Shown: positions 15,470-24,146, counted from the stretch's first letter. The stretch: DNA of 45,563 bases from Fimbriiglobus ruber (GCF_002197845.1 NZ_NIDE01000012.1:1-45563), one strand, 5' to 3'. Made by a program: numbers and translations. The notes: generated by a model from the letters alone, not told the origin.

Positions 15470-17353
15470 GTGTTGGCCGCCGTCCTGACCCGGTTATTCA
15501 TCCTCGCGAGCGTCGCCGCGGCAGCCTACATTCTCGCTGACGAGGTTGGGTGTTTCGGGGTCGTATGTCTCGCCTTGTTTGCCATCCGTTGGGCCGGACG
15601 CAGCTGGCCGGGGTCGGGAACATCTTGCGGTACGGCCGCGATCGCCGACGCGGCCGAGATGCGTGACGCCGGCATGAACCGGCCGAACTCGGGAATACAT
15701 CTCGGTCGGCAATTGATCCAAATACCAACCCGCCGCGAAGCGATCCTCGACCTCGTGACTGCTCCGGTCTCCCACTCGCCCGCTGTCGTCGAAAACCTCT
15801 CCCTCGCTTTCGGGCAGCAAGAACCGAAACAGCGTCTATGGCTACCTAAAATTAATCATTGTTCTGTCTTTGGGGCGAGTGGCTGCGGCAAAGGAGCTGG
15901 AATACTAGTAACAACATTACTGACATATAATCGACCGGTAATAGTGCTGGACCCGAAGGGCGAGCTGTACAGCCTGACCGCCTATGCTCGCCGCGCTGCC
16001 TTCGGCCGCATCGCCCATCGCCTCGACCCTTACCACGTCATTCGATCGGGTGGTGGCGTGTCGATTAACCCACTCGCGTGGGTCAGCCCGGACAGCCCGT
16101 TCGTCACCGATTGCGCCAAAGATTACGCCGTCGCGCTCGTAACCCGCGGGCAAGAAAAAGAACCCTTCTTTCCGAATATGAGCGAATTACTCCTCCAGGC
16201 GTTTATCGCGGCCACCATCTGGGGCGCTTCGGCCGAGGACCGACATCTCGTCACCGTCGCCGATTTGATCGGCAACCCGAGTACCTTCGCCAGCACGCTC
16301 CAGGCCATGCAGGCGAGCGATGCCTATGGCGGGGTTCTTCGCACGCTCGGGCACCAGATCGCCGCGTTGGAGGGGAAGGAAAAGGCTAGTATTCTTGCCA
16401 GCGTGGCGCAATATCTTGGCTGGCTAAATAGCCCGAGCGTCCGCGATACGGTACGCGCGACCACGTTCGATCCGCTCGCTGTCAAAACCGGCAATACCGA
16501 CCTATTCGTTATTCTGCCGCCCGAAAGATTGAAATCGGCCAGCGGCTTTGTTCGCTATCTCCTGACGGCGATTCTCCGCCGACTGGCCCAAGGGCCGCCG
16601 GACGAGTCGCGGGAAGTGCTGGTGATTTTGGACGAAATCGCCTGTGTTGGGGCGAATTTGCCAATCATCGAAGAAATGGTGACGCTGTTTCGCGGCTGGG
16701 GGGTGCGGACGATATTCGTATGGCAGTCCCTGGGTCAGCTTCAAGATGTGTTTCCCGGTGACAAAGCGAAAACATTCATGGCGAATATGAGTGCCCAGAT
16801 TTTCGCTAAAACGAACGACCTGGATACAGCAAAACTGATATCTGAGCAAATTGGGGACACAACCGTTCTTACCACCAGTACCCAGAACGGCGGCTCCTAT
16901 TCCCGGCCGACCGATACGTCGGGGCAGGGGGGCCATAATTCGGGCCAGCGCTCGGAGAGTTGGAGCGTGAGCCATTCCGAGGCCGGGCGTCGTGTGCTCA
17001 AACCCGAAGAAATCTTGCGGCTACCATCGCGTGTCATGGTGCTATTTACAGACCGTACGTTGCCTGTTTTGGTCGAACAAGTGCGTTTCTATGATCCCGA
17101 TTTCAAACGACCCCCGCGCTGTTCCGGTGTTTCCCGCCTGTTCAACCGGATTGTGTTTATCTCCATCGGGGCACTCCTCATCCTCATTGCCTGGGACACG
17201 GCGCAGACTCGTCAACGGAAGCGGCAGCCAAACCGTTACGTTCCGACCATTCCCAGCCCCGATACCTTCCCAAGCCAGCCCAGCGGGCCGCCGGCTTCGG
17301 GTTTCCCTGTCCACCCGCTTGGAGAGGACCGCAATGGCCAAGAAAGTCGGTGA
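15470..17353 (+). CDS. VirD4/TraG-type coupling protein
   Basis: Coupling proteins are hexameric ATPases that bring the relaxase-DNA complex to the secretion channel. The 627-aa protein begins with two membrane helices (residues 1-45). It has Walker A GASGCGKG (about 134-141; GKG instead of GKS/T is common in this family), VLDPKGEL, and Walker B VLVILDEIA (about 383-391). WQSLGQLQDVF follows. Unusually, a further hydrophobic helix (IVFISIGALLILIAW) lies near residue 560, followed by a proline-rich tail. The start is GTG at 15470. The matching MobF relaxase is at 3518-6292. As no VirB genes are seen, the channel would have to come from another element. Confidence 0.9.
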   Translation: MLAAVLTRLFILASVAAAAYILADEVGCFGVVCLALFAIRWAGRSWPGSGTSCGTAAIADAAEMRDAGMNRPNSGIHLGRQLIQIPTRREAILDLVTAPVSHSPAVVENLSLAFGQQEPKQRLWLPKINHCSVFGASGCGKGAGILVTTLLTYNRPVIVLDPKGELYSLTAYARRAAFGRIAHRLDPYHVIRSGGGVSINPLAWVSPDSPFVTDCAKDYAVALVTRGQEKEPFFPNMSELLLQAFIAATIWGASAEDRHLVTVADLIGNPSTFASTLQAMQASDAYGGVLRTLGHQIAALEGKEKASILASVAQYLGWLNSPSVRDTVRATTFDPLAVKTGNTDLFVILPPERLKSASGFVRYLLTAILRRLAQGPPDESREVLVILDEIACVGANLPIIEEMVTLFRGWGVRTIFVWQSLGQLQDVFPGDKAKTFMANMSAQIFAKTNDLDTAKLISEQIGDTTVLTTSTQNGGSYSRPTDTSGQGGHNSGQRSESWSVSHSEAGRRVLKPEEILRLPSRVMVLFTDRTLPVLVEQVRFYDPDFKRPPRCSGVSRLFNRIVFISIGALLILIAWDTAQTRQRKRQPNRYVPTIPSPDTFPSQPSGPPASGFPVHPLGEDRNGQESR

Positions 17354-17543
17354 GGACCACGCCAAAGAGATGTTCCGCCGAGGACTCAATGAACTTCAGG
17401 CAGTTTTTTCCTTCGCCGGGTCAAATATCGCCCAGCCAAGCATTCCGAGCTACTACGGAAACCGGGAACCGACCCCGGAAATCACTCCGCCGGTGCCAGA
17501 GGTCACTCCCGACCGCGGCCCGGCGATCGAGCACGAACGGTAA
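17334..17543 (+). CDS. Small protein overlapping the coupling-protein gene, 69 aa
   Basis: ATG at 17334 has GGAGAGG upstream and overlaps the end of the coupling-protein gene by 20 bases, so it is probably co-translated. The N-terminal 30 residues form a charged helix (MAKKVGEDHAKEMFRRGLNELQAVF). The C-terminal half is Pro/Glu-rich and likely disordered (REPTPEITPPVPEVTPD). I recognise no family. Confidence 0.65.
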   Translation: MAKKVGEDHAKEMFRRGLNELQAVFSFAGSNIAQPSIPSYYGNREPTPEITPPVPEVTPDRGPAIEHER

Positions 17544-17574
17544 CCGTGCGACGACTTGCACCCGTATCCAGACA

Positions 17575-18276
17575 TTACCCCCGCCGGTGCTGGTCCGGAA
17601 TATCCGGATCGCCCCGGACGGCCGCCGCCCATTCCCGAATGCGAGCGGGCGGCACAGTAACGCGGATGCGGCCCCGCTCGACCGGCCCGGCGATCGTCTC
17701 CCGATACGCGGCGAAGCACTCGTCGGCCGGCCGGAATCGTCGCTCCTTCGGGATCAAGAGGGTGGCGAATCCAATATCCTTTACCCCGACAATTATCTGG
17801 GCCTGCACCCAGGCCGCTTCCCGGACATATTCCGCCAGCGGCGGCCCCCAGCCTTTGACCTGGGCAAGTTTTGCCAGATGCGTCGTTTTCATAAACCGCG
17901 CCGTATAGGCGTCGGCCAGGGCGAGGGCCTGTTGCCGCCGCATTTGGCTTTCATTCGCCGCAGCCGGCGGCGGGGCACACTGGCGGCAAGCCTCCACGAT
18001 GAAGCCGGGATTGGGCCACACCCAGAACTGGTGTTCGGCCACGACACGATCCCACCCCTTTGCCAGAGTCGCCCGGTCAAAACCCGCCAGTACCCGGTGG
18101 TAAGTTCCCAGGGCCTCAGCCAGAAGTGAATCGTCGTTTCGCAAATGCTGGGGCGGGGGATAGAGAGCCCGCATGGGCCTGACGACAAATTCTTCGACCG
18201 CTTCTGACACCCGACGTAGCTTTCCTCTGATGATGATTTCACGCCGGTTGTACACTGCCCTGCCGGCGAAGGGCAA
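17575..18276 (-). CDS. Hypothetical protein, up to 233 aa
   Basis: The minus-strand frame has balanced composition with well-placed Trp and hydrophobic residues (LAKGWDRVVAEHQFWVWPNPGFIVEACRQ, AEYVREAAWVQAQIIVGVKDIGFATLLI). The segment around HQFWVWPNPGFI faintly resembles phage helicase-loader proteins, but I do not rely on it. The start is uncertain: TTG at 18276, GTG at 18210 with AGAGGA upstream, or ATG at 18177. It converges on the 69-aa gene with a 31-base gap. Confidence 0.6.
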   Translation of the reverse strand: MPFAGRAVYNRREIIIRGKLRRVSEAVEEFVVRPMRALYPPPQHLRNDDSLLAEALGTYHRVLAGFDRATLAKGWDRVVAEHQFWVWPNPGFIVEACRQCAPPPAAANESQMRRQQALALADAYTARFMKTTHLAKLAQVKGWGPPLAEYVREAAWVQAQIIVGVKDIGFATLLIPKERRFRPADECFAAYRETIAGPVERGRIRVTVPPARIREWAAAVRGDPDIPDQHRRG

Positions 18277-18367
18277 GCACCGCGTTGCACCGATCGTGAT
18301 CGGTTCCCGGCAAGCAGAGATGGTGCGAGTTGCGCAGCGCCGCCGGGAGGGCAGGTAGCTGCCCGTA

Positions 18368-18386
18368 TTAAAGACGATTTAAAAAC
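18368..18386. repeat. 19-bp direct repeat, left copy
   Basis: TTAAAGACGATTTAAAAAC occurs here and again at 21094-21112, 2726 bases away. It contains the short palindrome TTAAA-GACGA-TTTAA. The two copies flank the exported protein, XRE and YhcG genes and could mark the edges of an inserted segment. Confidence 0.7.
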
Positions 18387-18389
18387 CAC

Positions 18390-18421
18390 GGGCGTTTGTG
18401 CAGATCGTTGCACAAACGCCC
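18390..18421. terminator. 13-bp perfect hairpin
   Basis: GGGCGTTTGTGCA and TGCACAAACGCCC pair perfectly around a 6-base loop. It lies next to the left 19-bp repeat. On the minus strand A/T-rich sequence follows at 18381-18386, giving only a modest T-run. It may terminate the exported-protein gene or form a site linked to the repeat. Confidence 0.5.
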
Positions 18422-18548
18422 AGATCGGCCGACTGAATTAATCTACCCAGCCGGATTATTTTGATAGTGTTGCCCTCTCCCGTTGGGCGGATGGATGCCC
18501 TCACTACTCCGTTAGTCAATTCGCGTCAGGCAATGCTTGGCCTTAGTG

Positions 18549-18998
18549 TCACTTCTTCTTGTAGTAGATGACGTTGCCAGCGCCCTTCGGGCCGCGCTGG
18601 ACGACGATGTACTGCGTTCCGGTGTCCGCCTGCAAGTCCTCGGAAGCCGCCCCGCACCACCAGCCGATCGTCTTGCCACGGATCGCGAGCAGCGGCGATT
18701 CGGAGTCCTTCTTCACCTCGAAAAAGCCTTTCTCATTAAGCTTGTACCAACCGGCGGCCTTGAGGTTGCCGATTTTAATTACTTCGTCGTTGCAGGCGAA
18801 CTTCTCCCGGCTGATCTCGACTACATCCGGTTCCTCGGTGTCTTTCGTCCCCTTACGCTCCATGCCGGCCTTGCTTTTGTCTTTCTCACCCGAAAGCAGG
18901 GCGGTTTTCGTCTGGTTCGGGGCCGGTGCCGGGGCATCGCCTGCCCGCACCAGACTGGAGGCCACGAGCGCCATCCCAAGAAGTAAGAATCGTTTCAT
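18549..18998 (-). CDS. Exported protein of unknown function, 149 aa
   Basis: The N-terminus MKRFLLLGMALVASSLVRAGD is a typical Sec signal peptide with cleavage after VRA. A Lys/Thr/Glu-rich linker (residues about 30-60) leads to a small folded domain with ISREKFACNDEVIKIGNLKAAGWYKLNEKGFFEVKK and TIGWWCGAASEDL. Two cysteines in this domain could form a disulfide. I recognise no family. The gene lies on the minus strand downstream of the XRE regulator, separated by a strong terminator, so it has its own promoter in 19000-19160. Confidence 0.7.
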   Translation of the reverse strand: MKRFLLLGMALVASSLVRAGDAPAPAPNQTKTALLSGEKDKSKAGMERKGTKDTEEPDVVEISREKFACNDEVIKIGNLKAAGWYKLNEKGFFEVKKDSESPLLAIRGKTIGWWCGAASEDLQADTGTQYIVVQRGPKGAGNVIYYKKK

Positions 18999-19165
18999 TG
19001 CGGTGTCCTCTCTTAGATGTCCGTTGTGACGTGAGGCTATCCGTCTGGCTCATCTGCCTCGCGGCATGTGACCCGCGGTCACAATCTCCGGACGTGAGGA
19101 TTCTTTCCCGCTCGATCCCTATCTCCAATTCGCGGGCGGCCCTAGCCAACCTGGTCATAAAAATG

Positions 19166-19207
19166 AGTCAGCCCGGCGGGAGGATGATTCCTCCCGCCGG
19201 GCTGACT
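19166..19207 (-). terminator. Strong terminator of the XRE gene
   Basis: AGTCAGCCCGGCGGGAGGA and its exact complement (19189-19207) form a 19-bp stem with a 4-base loop. Read on the minus strand it is followed by a T-run (CATTTTTATG). It separates the XRE gene from the exported-protein gene. The rest of 18999-19298 shows no gene. Confidence 0.8.
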
Positions 19208-19298
19208 AGTCATTCTGGTAGGCTGATTATGGAAAAACCTGGATTGCTAGCAGGAATCACGGGGACTGATCGGACACTTAGGGGGCTGAGCGATCGGA

Positions 19299-19751
19299 TT
19301 ATTTTCCGGCTCCGCCCTTCGAGTTGCCCGCCGGAGGCGGGCGATCAGTTCCCGTCGGAGGCCGCCTTTGCGCAAGCCACGCTCGGATCATTCCGGCCAA
19401 TTCCTGAATTTTCTTCTTTTCCTTCGTGTCAATTTTGGCGTAGGAAGTCGCAAGCACCTCCAGCATCCACGTTTGAATATCGAAAGCACGGGCCATTTGC
19501 TCGGGGAGCATGAGGTCGAAGTTCCTCCGCCCCCGCTCGATGTCCGACACGCGCCGGTTATATTGCTCCGGGTCCGGACAGGGGCGTTTCGGATTCAGGC
19601 TTCCTGGCCCGGTCTCGTAATACTGCTCGATAAGTAACCGGGCTACTTCTTTCTGTTTCATGCCAAGTAACTCACGCACCTCCCGGATCGCCCGTCCCAT
19701 CCGTTGCTGGTAGTCGCTAGGTGGCTTCTTCGGTGCTTGCAGGGTGGGCAT
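19299..19751 (-). CDS. XRE-family transcriptional regulator, 150 aa
   Basis: I start at the ATG at 19751 (MPTLQAPKKPPSDYQQ), which has AGGAGAG upstream; the open frame reaches 19841 but lacks support there. Residues about 17-75 form a helix-turn-helix of the XRE type (MGRAIREVRELLGMKQKEVARLL, then NRRVSDIERGRRNFDLMLPEQMARAF), with a 25-residue insertion between the recognition helices. The C-terminal third is Lys/Glu then Pro/Gly-rich. It is divergent from the YhcG gene with a 231-base gap and may control both itself and that gene. Confidence 0.8.
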   Translation of the reverse strand: MPTLQAPKKPPSDYQQRMGRAIREVRELLGMKQKEVARLLIEQYYETGPGSLNPKRPCPDPEQYNRRVSDIERGRRNFDLMLPEQMARAFDIQTWMLEVLATSYAKIDTKEKKKIQELAGMIRAWLAQRRPPTGTDRPPPAGNSKGGAGK

Positions 19752-19982
19752 TACAAATCTCTCCTGATTGGGCGAGAAAGTACGAGCCGGACACCACTGG
19801 CGATGTGCGCCAAGGAGACCGAAGGCAATCCATCGCTTCACCGATCATAGCCGGTCCCGAGGTAGTTGGGGACTGTTATCAAAGCCCACGGCCACCGCTT
19901 GTCAGCGGGAAGCGTTCACAATGACTTGCCCGCCATCGGCCGTGCTGATAGGTTCGCTCCGCACGACGAGCAGGAGTGAGCA

Positions 19983-21071
19983 GTGGCCAAGAAGAAACCG
20001 ACCCCAAAATCCACGCCGCCGGCGAAACGGGCTACCGTACAGCCGGCCGGGTACGTCGAACTGCTCGACGCATTGAAAATCCGTATTCGCTCCAGTCAAA
20101 TCAGGGCCGCGGTCGCGGTCCATCGAGAACTCGTTACCCTTTACTGGCAAATCGGTCGGGACATCCTGACACGTCAGGAGGCCGAAGGCTGGGGGGCCAA
20201 AGTCATTGACCGCCTCGGTCGGGATCTCCAAGCCGAATTTCCCGGAGTTGCGGGATTTTCACCCCGCAACCTGAAATACATGCGGGCCTTCGCCGAGGCA
20301 TGGACCGATGAGGCAATTGTGCAACGGGTCGTTGCACAAATCCCGTGGGGGCACAACATCACCTTGCTTGAGACTCTTAAGGACCGCAAAGAACGCGAAT
20401 GGTACGCCCTGGCGACGGTGGAATACGGATGGTCCCGCCCCGTCCTCGTTCACCAGATTGAAACGGGGGCTTTTGCCCGCCAGGGGAAGGCCATTACGAA
20501 CTTCGAGAAGACCCTGCCGCCGCCGCAGTCGGACCTCGCCCGGGAAGCCCTGAAAGACCCTTACACGTTCGATTTTCTGGAGTTGCAAACCGAACATCAG
20601 GAGCGGGAGTTAGAGACGGGCCTTCTTGCCCACATTCGTAAATTCCTCCTCGAACTCGGGGCCGGGTTTGCGTTCGTCGGCCAACAGGTCCACTTGGAAG
20701 TCGGCGGGCAGGATTTCTACCTCGATTTGCTCTTCTATCACTTGAAGCTCCGCTGTTACGTCGTGCTGGACCTCAAAGCGAAGCCGTTCACCCCGGAATT
20801 TGCCGGCAAAATGAACTTCTACCTCTCGGCCGTGGATGATCTGCTGCGGCACCCGGACGACAAACCCTCGATCGGAATTATCCTGTGCAAATCGCGCAAC
20901 GAAGTGGTGGCAGAATACGCCCTACGTGACCTGACCAAGCCCGTCGGAGTATCGAGCTACGTCACCAAACTGGTCGAAACCCTTCCGGCCGCCTTCCGTG
21001 ACCAACTCCCCAACGCCAAACAACTCCGCGACGCCATCAAAGAAGCCACTTCGACGATCGATCCAGGCTGA
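19983..21071 (+). CDS. YhcG/DUF1016-family PDDEXK nuclease-domain protein
   Basis: The 362-aa protein matches the YhcG plan. A DUF1016 N-terminal domain (IRAAVAVHRELVTLYWQIGRDIL, GWGAKVIDRLGRDLQAEFPGVAGFSPRNLKYMRAFAEAW, QIPWGHNITLLETLKD) is followed by a C-terminal PD-(D/E)XK fold. Its active-site stretch FYLDLLFYHLKLRCYVVLDLKA holds the Asp and the DLK lysine (residues about 245-266); many members have ELK instead of DLK. The start is GTG at 19983. Family members are often found beside restriction-modification genes or on mobile elements, but their substrate is not established. No methylase is nearby. The XRE gene is divergent and a 19-bp repeat follows. Confidence 0.88.
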   Translation: MAKKKPTPKSTPPAKRATVQPAGYVELLDALKIRIRSSQIRAAVAVHRELVTLYWQIGRDILTRQEAEGWGAKVIDRLGRDLQAEFPGVAGFSPRNLKYMRAFAEAWTDEAIVQRVVAQIPWGHNITLLETLKDRKEREWYALATVEYGWSRPVLVHQIETGAFARQGKAITNFEKTLPPPQSDLAREALKDPYTFDFLELQTEHQERELETGLLAHIRKFLLELGAGFAFVGQQVHLEVGGQDFYLDLLFYHLKLRCYVVLDLKAKPFTPEFAGKMNFYLSAVDDLLRHPDDKPSIGIILCKSRNEVVAEYALRDLTKPVGVSSYVTKLVETLPAAFRDQLPNAKQLRDAIKEATSTIDPG

Positions 21072-21093
21072 GCCAGACCACCGTAATCACCAG

Positions 21094-21112
21094 TTAAAGA
21101 CGATTTAAAAAC
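21094..21112. repeat. 19-bp direct repeat, right copy
   Basis: An exact copy of the sequence at 18368-18386, lying between the YhcG stop and the broken Fic gene. Confidence 0.7.
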
Positions 21113-21168
21113 ACTTTATTGACGGTTTCTTGCCGATCGGTTACGGTCCCACCCGACAAGAGGACCGC

Positions 21169-21510
21169 ATGTTCCAGCCCCGCTTTACCATCACGCCGGC
21201 GATTACCAAGGCCCTCATGGAGATCGAGGCCAACCGCCAGATGGTGGCCGGATTGCCCCTGACCGCCAAGATGCTCGACTCCCTGCGCCGCACCGCCCGG
21301 CTGCTTTCCACCCACTACTCCACCCAGATCGAGGGCAACCAGCTTTCCCCGGCCCAGGTCCAGGCCGTCATCGCCGGCGAGGGGAATTTTCCCTGCCGGG
21401 AACGCGACGAGGTCAAGGACAATTACCGCGCGCTCGAACACGTCGAGGCGTAGGGCCGGCGGAAAGCGACCATCAACGAGCAGGTCATCCGTAGCCTCAC
21501 TTTTGAGCCA
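21169..21510 (+). pseudogene. Fic-family protein, N-terminal fragment
   Basis: The frame starts at ATG 21169 with AGAGGA upstream. It encodes the Fic N-terminal domain with the inhibitory-helix motif STQIEGN (S/T-x-x-x-E-G type) and LSPAQVQAVIAGEG. A TAG stop occurs at 21451-21453 inside DNYRALEHVEA. After it the same frame continues with GRRKATINEQVIRSL, which is again Fic-like, and then homology ends. The catalytic HPFxxGNGR half is absent. Fic enzymes AMPylate proteins; this remnant cannot. The ECF gene begins right behind the break, so the region is a junction. Confidence 0.8.
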
Positions 21511-21562
21511 GGCGGGGTATACTATGGGGGTCCGTAGGTCTACCTGCAGCGCGGGAGATGTC

Positions 21563-22192
21563 GTGGTTAACCTCCTACCGGCGGAAAGCGACCGAAGCCC
21601 GGAAAACACACGTGCGACCCTACTCGACCGACTCCACGCTGGCGACCGAGTGGCGGCCGACGCGTTCGCGCGGTATTACCGACCCCTCGTGTACGATTAC
21701 GCGAGCCGATGGTTACAGCCGGCCGATGCGGACGAAGTGGCACAGGAGGTATGCTTCCGCATGTGTCGGCGCCCACTTAAGTACAATCGCGAATTGAAAC
21801 CTGGCTCGTTCCGGGCCTACCTCCGCGTGGTCGTACGCAACGCGGTCAACGCTTTCTTCAGAAGGCGAGCCGCGGAGGAAGGCCAGGGTCCTTCGGTCGG
21901 CGTCACCGACCTGCCAGCGATCCCGGACATTGACCTGGGCGAATTGGACGAAATTCTCGCCCAACGCGATCTCATAAGGCGGGCACTTGAGTTCATCCGG
22001 CTGGATTTCGATCCCGTCAATTGGGCGGCTTTCGTCCGCGTGCGGCTGGAGGGCGAGGACGCGGCCAAGGTCGCCGCCGATCTCGACAAGAAGGCATCCA
22101 CGCTGCAAGTCGCCTACAACCGCATTATGAAGCGGTTGAGTGAAGAGATTGGCCGGATGGGGGGGCGGAGAATTCCCCTCGGATTCGCGTAA
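21563..22192 (+). CDS. ECF-type RNA polymerase sigma factor
   Basis: The 209-aa protein has sigma region 2 (AADAFARYYRPLVYDYASRWLQPADADEVAQEVCFRM, with the DADEVAQE polymerase-binding helix, then FRAYLRVVVRNAVNAFFRRR). Region 4 is RVRLEGEDAAKVAADLDKKASTLQVAYNRIMKRLSEE. I start at GTG 21563 with GGGAGATG upstream; the frame can reach 21503, inside the Fic remnant. A TATACT -10-like box lies about 40 bases upstream. The next gene, an exported protein, starts 83 bases later, and a membrane kinase follows it, all on the same strand. No anti-sigma factor is visible, so control by the kinase is plausible. Confidence 0.88.
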   Translation: MVNLLPAESDRSPENTRATLLDRLHAGDRVAADAFARYYRPLVYDYASRWLQPADADEVAQEVCFRMCRRPLKYNRELKPGSFRAYLRVVVRNAVNAFFRRRAAEEGQGPSVGVTDLPAIPDIDLGELDEILAQRDLIRRALEFIRLDFDPVNWAAFVRVRLEGEDAAKVAADLDKKASTLQVAYNRIMKRLSEEIGRMGGRRIPLGFA

Positions 22193-22274
22193 CTCTAAGG
22201 GTTGCGCTGCATACCTGCGGTGACGGCCGCTCCGCCGACGCTCGGTCGGGGGCCGATCACCCGGAGAACAGGTT

Positions 22275-24080
22275 ATGAAACGCAGGCTGCTCAAAACGTT
22301 CGCGGTAGGGATGCCCTTGTTTGCTGGCGGGCTGGGGGTGTACAGCATCGCCGCCCCGCCGAACAGTCCCACCTCGCCCGTCGCCGCTGCTCCGTTGCCC
22401 GCCACTCCTGGAAGCATCGAAGGGGTGAAAGAGACGCCGTTCAGTTTCTTCGACACCGTCACCGGCGGGCAGGTGACCATCTACGAAAGCGTGGTCGATC
22501 CCAAACGATATTACATGAGTCCAGTATTTTGCATTACCCCGTGGCCCGACGGCGATCACGAGAAGAAGTTCCTCGAAACCCCGGTGAGCGGCGGGTACGA
22601 GTACCACTTCCGCGTGGTCTACTTCCACTCCGGCATGGAACAGCAGGCGATCGACACGCTGAAGAAGCACGGCGTCACGCCGGGACATGTCAGCCCGATG
22701 GTGGTGTCGGCCGTCGGGTACACCGTCCGTGGCGTGCCGGCTGCCACGGTGACGCCTCTGGGGGAGGTGGGCACCTGCCTGCACCTAGGCATGGCCCCCG
22801 GCGTGCTGACGGTGCGGGTGCCGGAATCGGGCAACCGCGACTTCCGTGCCCTCCTGGACAGCGACAAGGGCGTGGGCGTCCGCATCGACGCCAAATGCTA
22901 CTACAACGCCATCGACCTGAAACGGGCCGTGCTCCATTGGGGCGTGGACGAAATCCGCGAGTCCGAGGCGTACAAGAAGCTCGCCACCGATGGCGGGCAG
23001 TTCGTGACCGCGGAGCAGGTTCACGGCGTCTTCCAGTCTGTCTGCAAGCTGCCGAAATTCGTTGAGTTCAGCGATGACGTGTTCTTGGCCGAGACGCTGC
23101 ACAAGCGGGCGGACGAGTTTTTCAAGAAACTGGTGGACGATTCGCGGGAGTGGGCCATCCGCAATGAGAAGGACGCCGAGGCACTCGACGCCGAGCTGCG
23201 GAAGGGCACCGGGCTGAAGGCGACGGACTACCAGCCGAACGTACAGATGGTGAAGTTCCTGAATACCGTGCGGACCGTTACCGACCTGAAGACGGCCAAT
23301 GAGCACGCCAAGACCGCGTTCCACACCACCACCACCGGCGGGAACGGGAACGTCGGGTTCCGCTACGGCCCGTTCAGCATCGGCCTGGGGGCGAGCCGCA
23401 ACTGGGTGCAGGGCGGGAGCGAGATGTTCAAGACGGAAAATGACTATAAGGCGTTCCGTGACGAGTATCTGACCAAGCGTGGCGACGAAGTGATCATCAC
23501 GCCCCGCTCGCTCAAGTTGGTGGAGAAGGCCACGCTCACCGCCCGCCTGAGTTGGACCGCCTCCGCCATGATGCTGCAACCGCTCCACATGGCGAAAAAC
23601 TTCACCGTCAGCCAGTACAGCGGCCCCGCTGTGGCGACGAAGGAAAAGCTCCTCGACGAGCAGAAGAGGTTGACGCAGAAGCTGGCGGAGGCGAAGACCG
23701 CGGTGGTGAAGCAGATCGATGTGCTGGTCGCCATCCCGGACTGGACCGAGACGCGTCAGCCGGATTGGCCGGAACACTTCCTCACTGCCATGATGATCCA
23801 AGATCAAAATCAGTGTTTTCACGGTGGGAAGAACGAAATCGAAGTGGCTCTCAAAGCGGGCACGATTGATAAGGACTGGGCCGAAAAGCGGTTGGTCGGT
23901 ATCAACAGCGGCTGTGAAGAAGCCCGCAAGTACGCGCCGAAGATGGATGCTCATCGCAAGAGCCTCGAAGACCGGCGGACCGCCGAGAAGAAAACGCTGC
24001 TCGACCTCATGAAACAACAGGAAGACACGCAGGCTGAGTTGAACAAAGTGAGCGACTTGCTGGCCCGCCGACTGTGGTAA
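22275..24080 (+). CDS. Large exported protein of unknown function, 601 aa
   Basis: The N-terminus MKRRLLKTFAVGMPLFAGGLGVYSIAAP is a signal peptide or signal anchor, followed by a Pro/Ala-rich stretch. The middle has no recognised domain; it includes a glycine-rich GGNGNVGFRYGPFSIGLGASRNW segment (about 355-375) reminiscent of a beta-hairpin. The C-terminal 150 residues form helices with coiled-coil character (KEKLLDEQKRLTQKLAEAKTAVVKQ and RTAEKKTLLDLMKQQEDTQAELNKVSDLLARR). It lies between the ECF sigma factor and the membrane kinase and may be sensed by, or secreted under control of, this pair. That is inference from gene order. Confidence 0.75.
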   Translation: MKRRLLKTFAVGMPLFAGGLGVYSIAAPPNSPTSPVAAAPLPATPGSIEGVKETPFSFFDTVTGGQVTIYESVVDPKRYYMSPVFCITPWPDGDHEKKFLETPVSGGYEYHFRVVYFHSGMEQQAIDTLKKHGVTPGHVSPMVVSAVGYTVRGVPAATVTPLGEVGTCLHLGMAPGVLTVRVPESGNRDFRALLDSDKGVGVRIDAKCYYNAIDLKRAVLHWGVDEIRESEAYKKLATDGGQFVTAEQVHGVFQSVCKLPKFVEFSDDVFLAETLHKRADEFFKKLVDDSREWAIRNEKDAEALDAELRKGTGLKATDYQPNVQMVKFLNTVRTVTDLKTANEHAKTAFHTTTTGGNGNVGFRYGPFSIGLGASRNWVQGGSEMFKTENDYKAFRDEYLTKRGDEVIITPRSLKLVEKATLTARLSWTASAMMLQPLHMAKNFTVSQYSGPAVATKEKLLDEQKRLTQKLAEAKTAVVKQIDVLVAIPDWTETRQPDWPEHFLTAMMIQDQNQCFHGGKNEIEVALKAGTIDKDWAEKRLVGINSGCEEARKYAPKMDAHRKSLEDRRTAEKKTLLDLMKQQEDTQAELNKVSDLLARRLW

Positions 24081-24146
24081 CCGCTGAACGCCTTTCACGC
24101 CGGCCGGGGCAAACCCGGCCGGCTTTCGTTGTTCCCGGAGTGTATC

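Noticed and set aside
20315-20345. Inverted repeat TGTGCAAC...GTTGCACA similar to the hairpin at 18390
   Set aside because: It lies inside the YhcG coding sequence, where the residues explain it, and the resemblance is limited to the TGTGCA core.
22202-23065. Plus-strand 287-codon open frame
   Set aside because: It is another frame of the exported-protein gene, very rich in Arg and Gly, without a ribosome site.
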